Positions 1-11,386 of a stretch of DNA of 64,000 nt are shown here, one piece after another (within the stretch, counting starts at the first letter, position 1; every line of letters begins with the position of its first letter). The position numbers and the translations under genes were made by a program. The notes beneath the pieces were generated by a model, which was given only the letters and a program-made list of their open reading frames with translations, had not been told where the DNA came from and did not search any database. The stretch lies in assembly GCA_916610825.1 (NCBI GenBank), contig OU744446.1, forward strand, positions 22,081,223 to 22,145,222. Direction: 5' to 3'. The DNA is from Haliclystus octoradiatus. Its lineage: Eukaryota > Cnidaria > Staurozoa > Stauromedusae > Haliclystidae.

Positions 1-1475
1 GCCGAGTGTTCATATTACGTGCCAGCCAGTAATATTATAGTTTATGTAGTGGAAGTATAAACTTAAACTAGTTAAACTGGGCACAGAAGTAGAGAAATAA
101 ATTCTAATTTTAAATAGTCATAATTAAGCGTCCAACTGTAAAGTTAAAGATAAATTCGTCATCGAAAAGCTAGATGATGGACTTCTGAGAATAAAAAACT
201 ACACATGCAAAGAAAATATCTATCCAAACAAAATCGAAACATGATTCTTCTAGATAATTTGATTTATTCAGAAAACCCCACGTTACTTATTCTATCACAT
301 AATATACGTATGTACAGGTTAGCTGATCAACAGTAAATTATATTAGTATCTGCATGTATTAATGTACAGAAAATAAAACGGAACACATTGTATATATCGA
401 AACATAGACGAGAAAGAATGCCACGTATTATTGATTGAAATATCATAATAGATAACATTAATTAAAATTTCTAGTCAAGTTGCCAAATTTTTAAATACAT
501 TCAACCAATCAAGTCTTCAATTTAATTTGATTTAGTATGAATTCTTTGTGCGATAAAATATCCAGGCGAGGATAAATTAATATATTGTTTCTATAACTCT
601 TACTGAAAAGGGTAAGTCCAAGCATATACGATTCAATTGCTTACATGATGATATTGTTACGTTGAAACTGTGAATACGATTAAATAATCTATTATCTATA
701 GCAACCAATCACTAAAAGATACCTCAACTTGTAAGATATATTTTCAATATCCTTCAATGCCGTGGACCTCCGCGCGATATACTCTATACTCAGGAATGAC
801 ACCAAGACATCAGTTGATTATGTATCGCATGTCCACTTTTGTACTGAAGGTTTAGATATCTTTTTCGGTTAATATCTTTTCTGTATAATCATGTTCAAAT
901 CAGACGGCATTTTCCTTCCACATGTGAGATCATAACTCCGTAATTTTGAATTGCAAGGTAACAGAAATAGGGGATAATCCAGACAAAAAGTTCAAATAAT
1001 TCATAACAACTTTGAACTGCCAAATTGTATTTTGCATACATTTATCTTGTTCTTTTGCTTTCATAGCCGAATTAAACAGTGCAGCAGGTTTTGCGATTGC
1101 GAACAACTAAACTCTTATACTTTTCGGATCAATATCATTTCCACGTATTTGAGCCACAGCTTTATCAATTATTTTTATGATAAGATGATCAGAAAATGAA
1201 GCCATATTCTATACAATGTATAATGATACTGAGCCAGATCAATGCTTGACTGTATTAATATGTGCCTTTTAAAACCTGCGACGGTCTTTCACAATCCTGC
1301 ACAACCCTGGCATCCGATACCTTGACTTTCAACCTGAAATAGTAAAACTGTGATTCTTAAAAACATCAACAGTGAATAGAAAAAATAATATTTTGCTTTA
1401 ATGTAGCAGTATATGATAGAAATGTTCAAAGCTAATTCTATTTTTCAGCAAGGCAATATAAATACTGTTGAAAGT
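1..1475. other. Intergenic stretch, nothing recognised
   Basis: AT-rich sequence with no convincing coding region. On the minus strand, about 1190 down to 880, one frame stays open for about 100 codons apart from a single stop. In DNA this AT-rich that is not beyond chance. Confidence 0.5.
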
Positions 1476-1853
1476 AGGCTTTGGAAACAACATTATCGCA
1501 GTGTCATAAAATAGAAATAAACATTCATCAAGTTTTGGTTCATTTTGAAGTTATAATATTTACTAACCTGATTGGAAATGCTACGACAGTCATCATGAAT
1601 AGCTTCGTGTTCTTCGATTGCATCTAAATGTACTTAAAATTACCTCCAAATGAAAAAAAATCGTTTTGATGTACTCCTTCCACTATCTCTGCTTGCTAAA
1701 CTGAAATGGAAAATTTCCGTGTGCAGGGTGTTTGATCGCATGGCCGTGTGTTCAAGTTGAAAAGCGAACATTGATGTCTGCCGTGTTTCCAAATCATATC
1801 TATAGGCTTTTGGAAACAACATTATCGCAGTGTCATGAAATAAAAATAAACAT
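1476..1853. repeat. Segment bracketed by a ~48-bp direct repeat
   Basis: The block at 1476-1524, beginning with GGCTTTGGAAACAACATTAT, recurs at 1803-1853 with a few changes. The second copy abuts the LTR-like sequence that starts at 1855. The arrangement could be a local duplication or the edge of an older insertion. The 280 bp between the copies show nothing recognisable. Confidence 0.6.
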
Positions 1854-1854
1854 A

Positions 1855-2065
1855 ATAGTAATTTGACTCCTTGTATTCATATTGAATTAAGGTCTCCCAC
1901 AAGATAATATATATTGATTATAAGTATAACAAGAAAAGTATACCAGTGCTTGTCTGAGTGAATCTAATTAATATAATATTTTACATGTACACAAGAGAGG
2001 TTACCTCAAAGGAGGATGGTTTAATATCGATTATCTCATAAAGAGGCTGGTTAATATTTAATCCA
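1855..2065 (-). repeat. Gypsy 3' LTR-like repeat
   Basis: About 210 bp match 11168-11386 in the same orientation, including the shared stretch beginning TTGTATTCATATTGAAT. The outer boundary is unclear because the extra LTR sequence seen at 11128-11167 is missing here, probably by truncation. A low-coding AT-rich stretch (2066-2300) separates it from the integrase end. Confidence 0.65.
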
Positions 2066-2279
2066 AGACGGAGTACGGGGGAATTTACAAGAATATGATT
2101 GTTAAGGAAATTACTTGCTTAGTATTATTATAATAATCATTTATTACATAGAATTATTATTATTATTCATTTTTTTTTCAACCAATAGATAATCATATTT
2201 GATTTAAATATGTAGCTAATTATTCTAGTCTATTTTTTTTTCTACATTATACTATGATATTAAGTAACTAAATAGTTCA

Positions 2280-3210
2280 ATAATATATACAAAATGGATT
2301 AGGGTTAAATGTTACTCTTCTGCCAGAGCGTGCTGTGACTACATTTGGATGCAATGGAATATTATCACCATCATAAATATTCTTATCAGATACGTTAGTA
2401 CCATCGAATGGTGTTGATGGTGAAGACTCAACCACTGGCTTCCAACGATTAATTGCAACAGTATCTGCTGTGTCTCCTTTTTGATGACGTAGTACCTTTC
2501 ATGACGTGATATAACTTCATATGGGATGGTGTAAGGTGCCTCCAAAGGACGACGTGGACGATCAACACGGATCCATACTCTCCGACATTTATGTAATTCA
2601 GGAGGTACATAAGAGGATATTGTTCTTTTATTAGCAGGTGGTTTAGATTTAACAGTTTTAAAATGCTCTTGCAATGTTTGTAATAAATGATGAGAAGTTA
2701 ATAAATCTTTATCTTCAATACATACACGAGGTATTAGTGGTTTTAAACATGTCAATAGCTCATAAGGTGAAATACCATCATCATCTGGTAAAACTCGAAA
2801 AGCCAACAGTGCTGAAGGAGAGGTATCATTTCATGAAGTATTTGCGGCTATTAAAATAGATTTTAGAGTGTGATGCATACGCTCTACCAAGCCGTTAGTT
2901 TTGGAGTGGTAGGCAGTTGTTCGCAGCTTAATAAATCCAATTAGTTTGCCGACCTCATGCATGAGTTCACTTTCAAAGTTTGAGCCACGATCCGTAATGA
3001 CATAAAGGGGTGCGGAATACCTAGATACCCATTCTCTTACAAAAGCTTCAGCTGCAACAGGAGCAGTTTGGTCAACAATCAAAATGGCCTCAACCCAGCG
3101 CGTGCAACGATCAATCATGGTTAATACATATCTATATGTGGTGGTAATATTTGTCAATGAACAAGTTGACGCAGGTACTGAAAGATGTACAATCTGCAAA
3201 CGATCAGCTG
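2280..3210 (-). pseudogene. Gypsy integrase core and C-terminal part
   Basis: A minus-strand frame at 2831-3199 encodes an rve integrase core. An aspartate in MIDRCTRWVEAI, a second in VITDRGSNFESEL and a glutamate in NGLVERMHHTLK make the DDE triad. Downstream, 2339-2806 holds the C-terminal chromatin-binding-like region, ending with a basic SGRRVTFNP stretch that is typical of Gypsy pol ends. The C-terminal part changes frame twice, near 2830 and near 2480, so it is not intact. Confidence 0.85.
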
Positions 3211-3215
3211 GTAAA

Positions 3216-3540
3216 TTATATGGTAAAAGATGGACTAATGGGATGGCGAGTGATTTTAGTTTGTTGGCACTGTAAACAATGTTGTACCCAAATATTTATA
3301 TCTTTGCGCATTTTAGGCCAATAAAATCTTTCATTAATTAGTTTAAAAGTAGCTGAACGGCCATAATGACCTGAATTATGAAAACTCTCAAAACGGTAGA
3401 ACGATAAGAAAGGGGAACAAAGGACGCGGTAAAATTTCTGATGTCTCACACCACACAGAGCCTTCAACAAAATCAATAAATTCCAAATTAGAAGTATCAA
3501 ATGGTATGCGCTTTTGCATTTGAATGATTTCTTCAAGGTT
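3216..3540 (-). pseudogene. Gypsy H2C2 integrase zinc-binding domain
   Basis: The minus-strand translation contains HNSGHYGRSATFKLI, then RFYWPKMRKDI and HCLQCQQTK. That is the His-His / Cys-x2-Cys arrangement that precedes retroviral-type integrase cores. It is followed immediately by the integrase core at 3199, as expected for Gypsy pol. Confidence 0.8.
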
Positions 3541-3544
3541 GATA

Positions 3545-4092
3545 AAATTAAAAGATACGGTGGAAATCGTTGAACAATGATTTGGGAATCGCGAGATAAA
3601 GTGTCGGCAACAACGTTACCATCACCGGGAATGTATATAATATCAGAAACAAATTCAGATAAAAATGAAAACTGCCGTTCTTGGCGAGGAGAATGATTAT
3701 GAGCGGAGGGAAAATGCCAAGCAGCAGAAATTGGTTTATGATCAGTAAAAATTGTATCCTTAGTGTTTTCAATAATTGGGTGGAACCGTCTAACGGCTGA
3801 AAAAATAGCTAGTAACTCACGATAAAAAGTAGAATACGATAGTTCAGTTGTCGATAATTTGCGTGAATAAAAACTTAATGGCTGAGGGTTTTGTTTTTGT
3901 TCGTGTAAGACAGCACCAATAGCAAAAGCTGAGGCATCTGTAGTGATAGCATAGCCAGAAATTGAAGGATCAGGATGTGCTAAATAACTGCATTGTTGAT
4001 AGAAGATTTAAGTTTGTCGAAAGCGAGCTGATGATCAGATTGCCAAACAAAAGGTGCAGAAACATGTGAATCCATAGAAGCATGGCGAAAAC
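3545..4092 (-). pseudogene. Gypsy RNase H domain
   Basis: On the minus strand from 4083 the translation runs from an AFDKLKS-type connection motif through TDASAFAIGAVLHEQ, LSFYSRKLS, ELLAIFSAVRRFHP, FTDHKPIS and GDGNVVADTLSR. These are the RT_RNaseH_2 and RNase H hallmarks of Gypsy pol. The frame is open across most of the domain. The 5' side is cut by the fold-back element whose target duplication is 4084-4092. Confidence 0.85.
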
Positions 4093-5050
4093 TAGCCTGC
4101 GCACAGACCTTACTTGAAAACCTTTCTTCCTCGTTAGTAAGGTCTGCGCATCCGAGCGAATTCTCTTGTTCTGAGAGGAAGTGTCATAATTAAAAGCTAT
4201 TGTGATTTCAACCAATCGTTGTTAAGTACAACACATCTTGTACTGGTCAGTGATTGGTTGATGTTTTCACCTATTGTTTTGAAAATATTTTTACATCAAA
4301 CATTCAAAATTGTCTTCGCATCAACGTGTAACGATCAATGATAAACAATTTACGCAGTTTACGGAACGGGATTAACATATCAAATTTTGATTTTACAACA
4401 AAGATGTTATCATGTTCTTGTTGGTTTACATCATTATCAAATATAAGAAAGGTTTTTCAAGCTTAATTTTATTTGAACTGCCGTGTTTACAGTTTACAAA
4501 TATTTCTAAGAGTTGACTTGAAAGCAACTGATTAATAAAACAGTAGGCCTAAATCACTGACCTTTTATTGATAATGATTTCAGTCAAATATTCATTGCCT
4601 GTTAAAAATGAATGAATACTCAAGTCGAGAAACATTATTTAGAGACAGAAAATCCACAGCATCACCGATAATAACTTGGATTCGGCTTATTTAATAGCTA
4701 AACCTGCTGAACTCAACTGAATTTCTAACAAAACCAATTCTTGATGAGTTATGTTCTGGTAATTTCACTGAAAGAAAATTGAAAAGTTCCATAAAAGTGG
4801 AGCTGTGTATATAAAACTAAATAAATAAAACTTTTTTTATATTAAAAAGTATATTTTCTTGTTTCTGATCGTTTCTGGATGAGTTGTTTTCATACGAATG
4901 GTCGACATTGCAAAGGTATGCGTTTCACGCAGAGTGTGTCCATCTTTTGGTCATCTCGGCACTTCCTGTCAGAACAAGAGATTTCGCTCGGATGCGCAGA
5001 CCTTACTAACGAGGAAGAAAGGTTATCAAGTAAGGTCTGCGCGCAGGCTA
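4093..5050. mobile_element. Fold-back DNA transposon with ~100-bp TIRs and 9-bp TSD (MULE-like, non-autonomous)
   Basis: The ends are inverted repeats of about 95-100 bp starting TAGCCTGCGC (4093) and ending GCGCAGGCTA (5050). Each arm also has an internal inverted repeat of GCAGACCTTACT. A perfect 9-bp target duplication, GGCGAAAAC, flanks the element at 4084-4092 and 5051-5059. Long TIRs with 9-bp duplications are the pattern of Mutator-like elements. The 760-bp interior has no transposase, so it is a non-autonomous derivative. It sits inside Gypsy pol and is therefore younger than that insertion. Confidence 0.85.
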
Positions 5051-5299
5051 GGCGAAAACACGAAATTTATGAATTTAGAGGGCTTTGACCGTGAAATGAT
5101 TTACAAATTTATCGTTGGTGAGCACCACAATACAGTTTGACTAAAACAAGAAACGGGAAAGTATTTATGGTATTTTTTTGAACATTTTGTGTAAATTTCA
5201 AGTTGCCCGGAGAAACCTGCCCTTTTATATATGTGGCGCTCGGTCTATCAATAGGAGAAGGCAGTTCTAGTAAGTCTGTTTTTGATTTTAATTTGGTGA

Positions 5300-5990
5300 A
5301 ATGCCTTTGGAAGTGACTTCATACTCTAAAAAATCGATAGACGCAAATGAAAAAAATACATTGTGATAGATTAACGCGTAGACCATATTCAGCAAGTCTA
5401 GCAAGAACAAGTTGTAAACGGGCATCATGCTCTGCTTGACTGCTTCCATAAATCAAAATATCATCGATGTATCGAAAACAAGGTATTGAACGCAAAACAG
5501 AATTAATAAAGCGTGAAAAAGTCGCGGCACTATTGCGTAGCCCAAAAGACATTGTTTGATAACAAAAGGCACCGGAAGGAGTAGTGATAGTTGTTTTGTT
5601 TATGTCATCAGGATGTATTGGAATCTGATGATAGGCTTTAGATAAATCCAGACGAGAAAAACTTATATTTATGGCCACAAAGTTCATTGTTAAAAGATTG
5701 TAGATTAGGGAGAGAATAGCGATCGAGTTTAGTAATTCGATTAAGTGCCTGATAATCTCTAACAGGTCGAAAGGTGTCAGGTTCAGATTTTTGAACTATA
5801 TGCAAAGGACTAGCCCAGGGAGAAGTCGAAGGTTTAATTATGCCTGCATCTACTATTTTATCAAATTCGGCCTTGGCCACGGCAAATTTGCGGGGGTGTA
5901 ATCGGCGAGGTTGACAAACAACGGGCGGGATCTCTCACAGTTTCGATGCGGTGTACGACATCGTGTGGCGGTGTGTTTTGAATGAAAAAG
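5300..5990 (-). pseudogene. Gypsy reverse transcriptase
   Basis: A minus-strand frame at 5880-5680 gives the RT N-terminus (FDKIVDAGIIKPSTSPWASP, then [11 protein letters not shown]). After a frameshift near 5670, a second frame to 5319 gives [14 protein letters not shown], the [10 protein letters not shown] palm segment and the catalytic YIDD box ([13 protein letters not shown]). Preceding residues (HRIET, then a Pro/Arg-rich linker) match the usual protease-RT junction of Gypsy elements. The frameshift makes it a pseudogene. Confidence 0.88.
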
Positions 5991-6296
5991 GTGTAAATAA
6001 TTGGCATGAAAATTTAAAATGTTACGCACGTTCGAAGAAAGATTTCGTATCGGGAAAAGGAAATATGACAGACTCGACGGAAACAGAACAGCATGTTAAT
6101 GGGACAGAAACAGTTGTTGTGTCGTCAATTAAAACTTGTTTGGAACAATCAAGGGTTATTTTGTGTTTGTGTAAAAAAATCTATGCCTACAATCGGTTGA
6201 GTAACTTCAGCAATTATAAATGAATGGGGAAAAGAGCGTCTTAGTCTAGGCATAGTGGTTGTTAGCTCAGATGGAATTCAAAGCATTAGTACACTA

Positions 6297-6850
6297 GACT
6301 ACAGAAAATTATCAGTGCCTCCGCTCGTGTGGTTTGCATGCTACCGAGATTAGAGCATATCACATCTGCGCTCGTCCAACTTCACTGGTTACCAGCCAGG
6401 CAGAGAATCCATTATTAAATCTCACTAATTGTTTTCAAAGCACTTCATGAGGCTGCACCACAACACATACAGGAAATATTGATACTCCGTAACAGCTTAC
6501 GTCAAACATACTCTCTGAGGTCATTAACATCAAACCTCCTTGTTAATCCAAGAACACAATCCAAAGCATTCGGAGATCGTTCCTTCTCGGTAGCTGGACC
6601 AACAGTTTGGAATTCCTTGCCGGAGCAGGTTAGAAACTGTAACACATTGGACATTTTTAGAGCTTCTTGAATGACCTATCTCTTTCGAGATGCGTATTTC
6701 TCGTAATTATACTTTTAAGAACTTTTAATTAGTACAACAACAACAAAAATCTAGATAATGTATATATAATGATGAATGTGTAAAACAGCTCTTTACAATA
6801 TTTTATAGTTTTAGCGCTTTATAAATTGTATATTATTATTATTATTAATA
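6297..6850 (+). mobile_element. 5'-truncated LINE (CR1/L2-like) 3' end
   Basis: The plus-strand translation carries the thumb/C-terminal RT segment LVQLHWLPARQRI and VFKALHEAAPQHIQEIL, then SFSVAGPTVWNSLPEQVR. This is the conserved C-terminus of many CR1/L2-type LINEs. One in-frame stop lies near 6415. The copy ends in an AT-rich 3' tail with a short (ATT)n run at 6831-6846. It lies within the Gypsy element, against its coding direction. Confidence 0.8.
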
Positions 6851-6857
6851 TGAGGAG

Positions 6858-7090
6858 GATTGGATTAGCTCAGATGGCAGAGCAACCGAACTTCAGATCG
6901 GATCATATCTGATCGACTGCGGTTCAAATCCCCCGAAGTGCAACTCAGCCTTGACATTATCTGAAACATAGAATGGTCCAGAGAGAATTGCATTGTAAGT
7001 AGCTGGGGCGCATCGTTGCGCATTGACAATCGAGACCTATCTGCCATGAAATTGATCTGTGGTGTCGCGGCTGAGATCAACAAAGAGCAT
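6858..7090 (+). mobile_element. tRNA-derived SINE-like repeat
   Basis: GGATTAGCTCAGATGGCAGA (A-box-like) is followed about 45 bp later by GCGGTTCAAATCCCCC (B-box-like), an internal RNA polymerase III promoter layout. The sequence lacks a foldable complete tRNA, and a non-tRNA body follows. It inserts directly after the LINE 3' tail, which suggests a SINE rather than a functional tRNA gene. Confidence 0.6.
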
Positions 7091-7211
7091 TTAAAATCAT
7101 TGCTTTCAGCGTAAAGAAACTTCTCTAGAAATAGAGGAGTGGTACGGGTGCCTTTGGTAGGGCGACACCGTCTACATTATTTAATTTTTTATAGTGGCTG
7201 TTGTGGCGAGT

Positions 7212-7430
7212 TCACCTAGTAACATTGATGCCCTTTCCGGAGGCAAAAATTAAAGATAAATTGGAAGATGATAATTTTAAATCATATTTTAGAGAAAGAG
7301 AAATTGGAATTATAGATACAGCAGAACCAGTATCAATAAGAAAAGCTACAGCAGGCATTGTTTGGCAAAATAACAGTGACACACATAAATAAGCCATGCT
7401 GAGGTTCTGAATAAGGTTCATAAATAAGGT
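7212..7430 (-). pseudogene. Gypsy aspartic protease
   Basis: The minus-strand frame contains FLIDTGSAVSIIP, the DTG catalytic motif of retropepsins, in the expected position between gag (higher coordinates) and RT (lower coordinates). Only about 70 codons are open and the flanks are disrupted. Confidence 0.75.
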
Positions 7431-7437
7431 TCTGAAT

Positions 7438-7439
7438 AA

Positions 7440-7474
<35 letters not shown>

Positions 7475-7475
7475 A
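7438..7475. repeat. (ATG)n microsatellite
   Basis: About twelve uninterrupted ATG/TGA repeats between the protease and gag remnants of the Gypsy element. Confidence 0.9.
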
Positions 7476-7499
7476 GATTCAACACGGCTTAAAAGTTTT

Positions 7500-7924
7500 C
7501 CGGGGCCGGGATAGCGGAGACAGAATTAATTGGAGTAGGCAAGACAGGACGGGTATTGTTTGGTGTTGCGTGATCATTGTTTAAAAACGTTGGTGGTTTT
7601 GGACCAGTACACCAAAAAAAAAGTGATATTAGCGGCATATTTTAGTACTTTGACCTTTTGAGTAACCTGTAATAACCGTGAATTGATCGTTATTGCGCGC
7701 GCATACTGAGTAGAGGAATTCGGTTGTTGATACCGAGCCGCCTGAACTGGTACAGGAGCCTGAAAAAATGTTGATCTAAGAGTTGAGTAGGTAAAAAACT
7801 AAGATTGTTAGAATAGGAGGTGTCATTACGGGAAGCGCCCCAAACAGTGTCAGCTTCTTTCAAAAAGGGTGGCATGGGCAATTCTGTATGGCTTATCAAA
7901 AGCTGACGAAAGCTTATCAAAAGA
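7500..7924 (-). pseudogene. Gypsy gag C-terminal fragment
   Basis: A low-complexity Pro/Gln/Ser-rich minus-strand frame (about 7690-7880 and down) lies between the protease and the LINE insertion. No zinc knuckle is visible. The assignment rests on position between the capsid fragment (10750-11000) and the protease. Confidence 0.4.
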
Positions 7925-10616
7925 GACCTAAATTGTGATTTAAGTACGAAAAATACAAACCCAAGTGCACAAAATAATCTGAAACAGTATATAGCAGACT
8001 TTGCATTCACCAATTTGATAAATGAAGTAACACGACCAGCATCAGGTACTATTCTGGACACAATCATGACAAGCCACCCTAATTATTTCTACTCGTCAAA
8101 AGTAATTTCTACAGGTGCGTCTGACCACAGTATGTGCATGGCTCAGATGAAGAATAAACTACAACGCCTACCAGCAAAGAAAATCACATTCAGAAAGACA
8201 AAGAAGACTGATTTTGAAGCACTGAATTATGAACTTGCCTCACTGCAATTGGAAAATGTTTACTCGGACTTGGATGGAAACCCACGAAATGCTGACGAAG
8301 TCTGTAAAATTTGGTTTGACAAAGTGAGTACGCTAATAAATGAATACGCCCCTCTGAAAACACGATTAATTAAAGCTAGAAGACCAATATGGATAAACAG
8401 TGAGATTGAAGAAGCGATTCGCCATAGAGACAAACTTTCGAAATTACCTCGCACTCCTGCCATACTAGTCCAATTCAAAGCTCAGAGAAATCTAGTTACT
8501 AGCCTTAAAAGAAAATCCGCCCAACGCTTCCTTATTGCATCATCACATAGCGACCCTGCCAAGTTCCATCGCAGTCTACAAACCATCACTGGAATTGGAA
8601 AAGATAAATCTACTTCGATACATACAATCTTTCACAACAACAAGCTACATACTTCAGCTGAATCCAAAGCAAACCTACTACGTGATCATTTTTCATCGTG
8701 TATACCTTTCCCTCTACCACTCACTGATTCGCAGCTACAACAGCATAGTAGTATAACTACAATTAAAAATCAACAATATGGAACATTTAGTTTTTCACCA
8801 ACATCTGACTTTGAAATATATAAAATAATATCCAATATGAAAAACAACAAAGCAACAGGAGCAGACTCAATATCAGTGGTATTTTAAAATCAATTTCATC
8901 AGGGCTTACCCCAGCAATAGCAACTTTGTTTAATCATCTAATTTCAATTGGCGAATTTCCTTCTGCTTGGAAACATGGTATCACTACACCTGTATTCAAG
9001 AAAGGTGACCGTACAAAGCATGAGAATTATAGACCTATTGCAATTTTAACTCATATATCAAAAATTCTGGAGAAAATACTAACGAAGCAGCTGCAATCTC
9101 ACTTTCTTTTGAAATTTTCAAAAGACATGTATGGTTTTATTCCGAGACACAACACAGAACTGGTACTCTTAAAGCTAACGCAAGATTGCACAAACGCCTT
9201 GAACAGTGGACAGAGTACAACAATAGCAACATTGGACCTATCTAAAGCCTTTGATATGATCCATCATGGTCTGCTTCTAGAAAAATTGAAGAGTTATGGC
9301 CTGGATTTAACTAGCTGTGCTCTAATAGAAAGCTATCTAACTAGCCGCACTCAATCCGTCCGTGTGGACAACACACTGTCGACACCATATGAAACACCAC
9401 GTGGAGTACCACAAGGTTCAATTTTAGGACCTCTGCTATTTAATGTATATGTTAATGACCTCTCTATGCTGAAACTTTCATCATCCTTAATTCGCTATGC
9501 CGAAGATACAACACTATACGTCCACCATAAGTGCACTACGCAAGCAATATCGATCATCAATACTGACATACGTAAGGTACACGATTGGTTCTTAGACAAT
9601 TATATGATATTAAACACTGGAAAAACCCAAACTATCAACATCGTAAATTCAAAAGTGTTGCTAAACCAAATACCTATACCAAAAATCAAAGTTGGATTAT
9701 CAGAGATACCTTTCTCAAATACAATCAAATTGCTTGGTGTGATTATTGACGAAAAGCTAAACATGAAAATTCAATTAAAAAACTGTTTAAAGAAAGGCAA
9801 CTTTGCACTCCATCAACTTCGACAACTACACCATTCTCTAACCAGCAGTATATCAGTAAACTTATATAAAACATACATCCGTCCACACATAGAGTATGGA
9901 AGTCCACTTCTGACATGCCTGCCTGTTTCTGAACTTTCAAAGTTGGACAGCTTTCAAAGAAAGGCACTACGTCATCTCAGAGTAAATGATTCATACGTCA
10001 AGAACATCTCTGATCTAGCAATTAGAAGATCTGTAAAATTAGTGACTATCTTGCACGGCACCCTCACAACATCACGACCTTTATTAATTAGACAACTTTT
10101 TAAAACACCATCATCAAAATACTGTCTAAGAGGGGAACACCGATTGAAGACACCAACCGTAAATTGCAAGAAGATGAGTTTCAGTTTTGTAGTTATGTCA
10201 ATAAGACTATGGACTATGCTTACTGAAGAAATTAAATCATTATCTATACAGAAATTTAAATCTGCTGCTGAAGAACATTTTATTTCCTTAAAATTGTTTG
10301 GATACTTCAACACTGATCCATATTAGTTATTGAATTAATTGGCAGAATAATCTATGAACTACACTAATAGATTTAAAAAGAGTAAAAACATTTCATTTTC
10401 AAATTTAACCCAATGATTATAACCTACCACATAATTTTGTAACAAGCTTATGTAGATTAATTAATCAAGTATATACTTCACTTACTGCTACTATTATTAT
10501 TTTTAAAATTTATCTTGAATGTATTAATATTATCTCCTTCGTAATAATGTAAACGAGCAGGCATTGCTCATTTTATCAACGAAGTAAAATAAAATCAAAC
10601 ACACACACACACACAC
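7925..10616 (+). mobile_element. 5'-truncated LINE (Jockey/CR1 group) with near-complete RT
   Basis: The plus-strand element starts inside the endonuclease domain and runs through the reverse transcriptase to a 3' UTR that ends in a (CA)n tract at 10598-10616. It is inserted in the Gypsy gag region in the opposite orientation. Truncation at the 5' end is typical of target-primed reverse transcription. Confidence 0.85.
7990..10326 (+). pseudogene. LINE ORF2: endonuclease C-terminus plus reverse transcriptase
   Basis: Frame one (to 8887) begins in the apurinic-like endonuclease end (TGASDHSMC motif at about 8115) and reaches the RT N-terminus (NKATGADSIS). A one-nucleotide frameshift near 8870 moves the rest to the frame 8926-10326. 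That frame has FKKGDRTKHENYRPIAI, TLDLSKAFDMIHH, TPRGVPQGSILGPLLFNVYV and a C-terminal thumb region (YKTYIRPHIEYGSP). The catalytic box reads YAED at about 9499 instead of YADD, so a catalytic aspartate is replaced by glutamate. The frameshift and this change make it inactive. Confidence 0.88.
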
Positions 10617-10639
10617 GAATGTTAATAGGCAAAGCATTT

Positions 10640-11127
10640 AGCAAACGATATCTTACCAAATTATCAGTGGGTGCCATATCTGAAGCAGACAGCGACCGTT
10701 GAATCTTCATACAGCAGACTGATGGTTTCAAACCCTCCAACGAAATTGTGTCAAGAGCTTCTTCCAGTATTTCTTGATCGTTTTTTTTGCAATATTTGTA
10801 GTAATTTGTTCTTCAAATCTGTGCAGGGTGTGGCTGATATGAAGAGCTCCGTGCTGACGACGAGTGGGCCAATATTGGACGGCAGTTCAGCAAAATGGTA
10901 CCGAAATCTTGTTAATTCATTGGTGATAAATTTCAGATCAAACAAGCACTCCACTTGCATGAACCAGAATCTGATTTGTAAGGTAGAAATGGTGGTAATT
11001 TAAGCGATACAAAACGATTGTGTTGTTTGATATGTTGACTGCCTTAACTGGTTTGAGTTTTAGATTAATCTTCAGCAACTGACATCGAATTAGCAGCTGC
11101 GTTGTTGGTTGCGGGGTCACCAATTGT
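10640..11127 (-). pseudogene. Gypsy gag capsid N-terminal region
   Basis: The minus-strand frame 10960-10751 reads WFMQVECLFDLKFITNELTR, then FRYHFAELPSNIG, and later DLKNKLLQILQ. This is the W-F-x-Q-x-E ... LP pattern of Gypsy capsid domains. A frame change upstream (11123-10938) separates it from the putative gag start just inside the 5' LTR. Confidence 0.65.
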
Positions 11128-11386
11128 AGGAGATCTAATAACGTGAACAGGTGATCTTCTCGGTGTGATAGTAGTTTGACACCTTGTATTCATATTGAAT
11201 GAAGGTCTTCCACAAGATAATATATATTGATTATAAGTATAACAAGAAAGTATACCAGTGCTTGTCTGAGTGAATCTTATTAATATAATACTTTACATTG
11301 GATTTTATATGTACACAAGATAAATTACCTCAAAAGGAGGATGGTCTAATATCGATTATCTCATAAAGGGACTGGTTAATAGTTAA
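11128..11386 (-). repeat. Gypsy 5' LTR-like repeat
   Basis: 11168-11386 is the direct-repeat partner of 1855-2065. The extra 40 bp down to about 11128 are assigned because CCTACA on the minus strand is followed by TTGGTGACCCCG, a plausible LTR end plus primer-binding site. The outer end is cut by the Helitron that begins at 11387. Confidence 0.55.

Larger units (their letters stand above)
1855..11386 (-). mobile_element. Decayed Gypsy-type LTR retrotransposon (Metaviridae-like), interrupted
   Basis: Read on the minus strand, the order is LTR-like repeat (about 11168-11386), gag capsid fragment, gag C-terminal part, aspartic protease, reverse transcriptase, RNase H, H2C2 zinc finger, integrase, and a second LTR-like repeat (1855-2065). 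Protease-RT-RNaseH-integrase order defines Gypsy elements. Frameshifts, stops and at least four insertions break it: a fold-back element at 4093, a LINE 3' fragment near 6297, a SINE near 6858 and a LINE at 7925. It cannot make a functional polyprotein now. The sequence TTGGTGACCCCG (minus strand, about 11125) just inside the 5' LTR resembles a primer-binding site. Confidence 0.85.

Noticed and set aside
1310-1610. Two minus-strand candidate exons (about 1612-1571 and 1334-1280) that could end ZFYVE26
   Set aside because: The joined frame gives a weak match only over SDARVVQDC. An alternative frame looks like a decayed C2H2 finger. No intermediate exon encoding the conserved helix was found.
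4879-5140. Plus-strand frames over the right arm of the fold-back element
   Set aside because: They read through the inverted repeat and have no independent support.
6858-6935. Functional tRNA gene
   Set aside because: A and B boxes are present but no acceptor stem pairing was seen and a repeat body follows; SINE is more likely.
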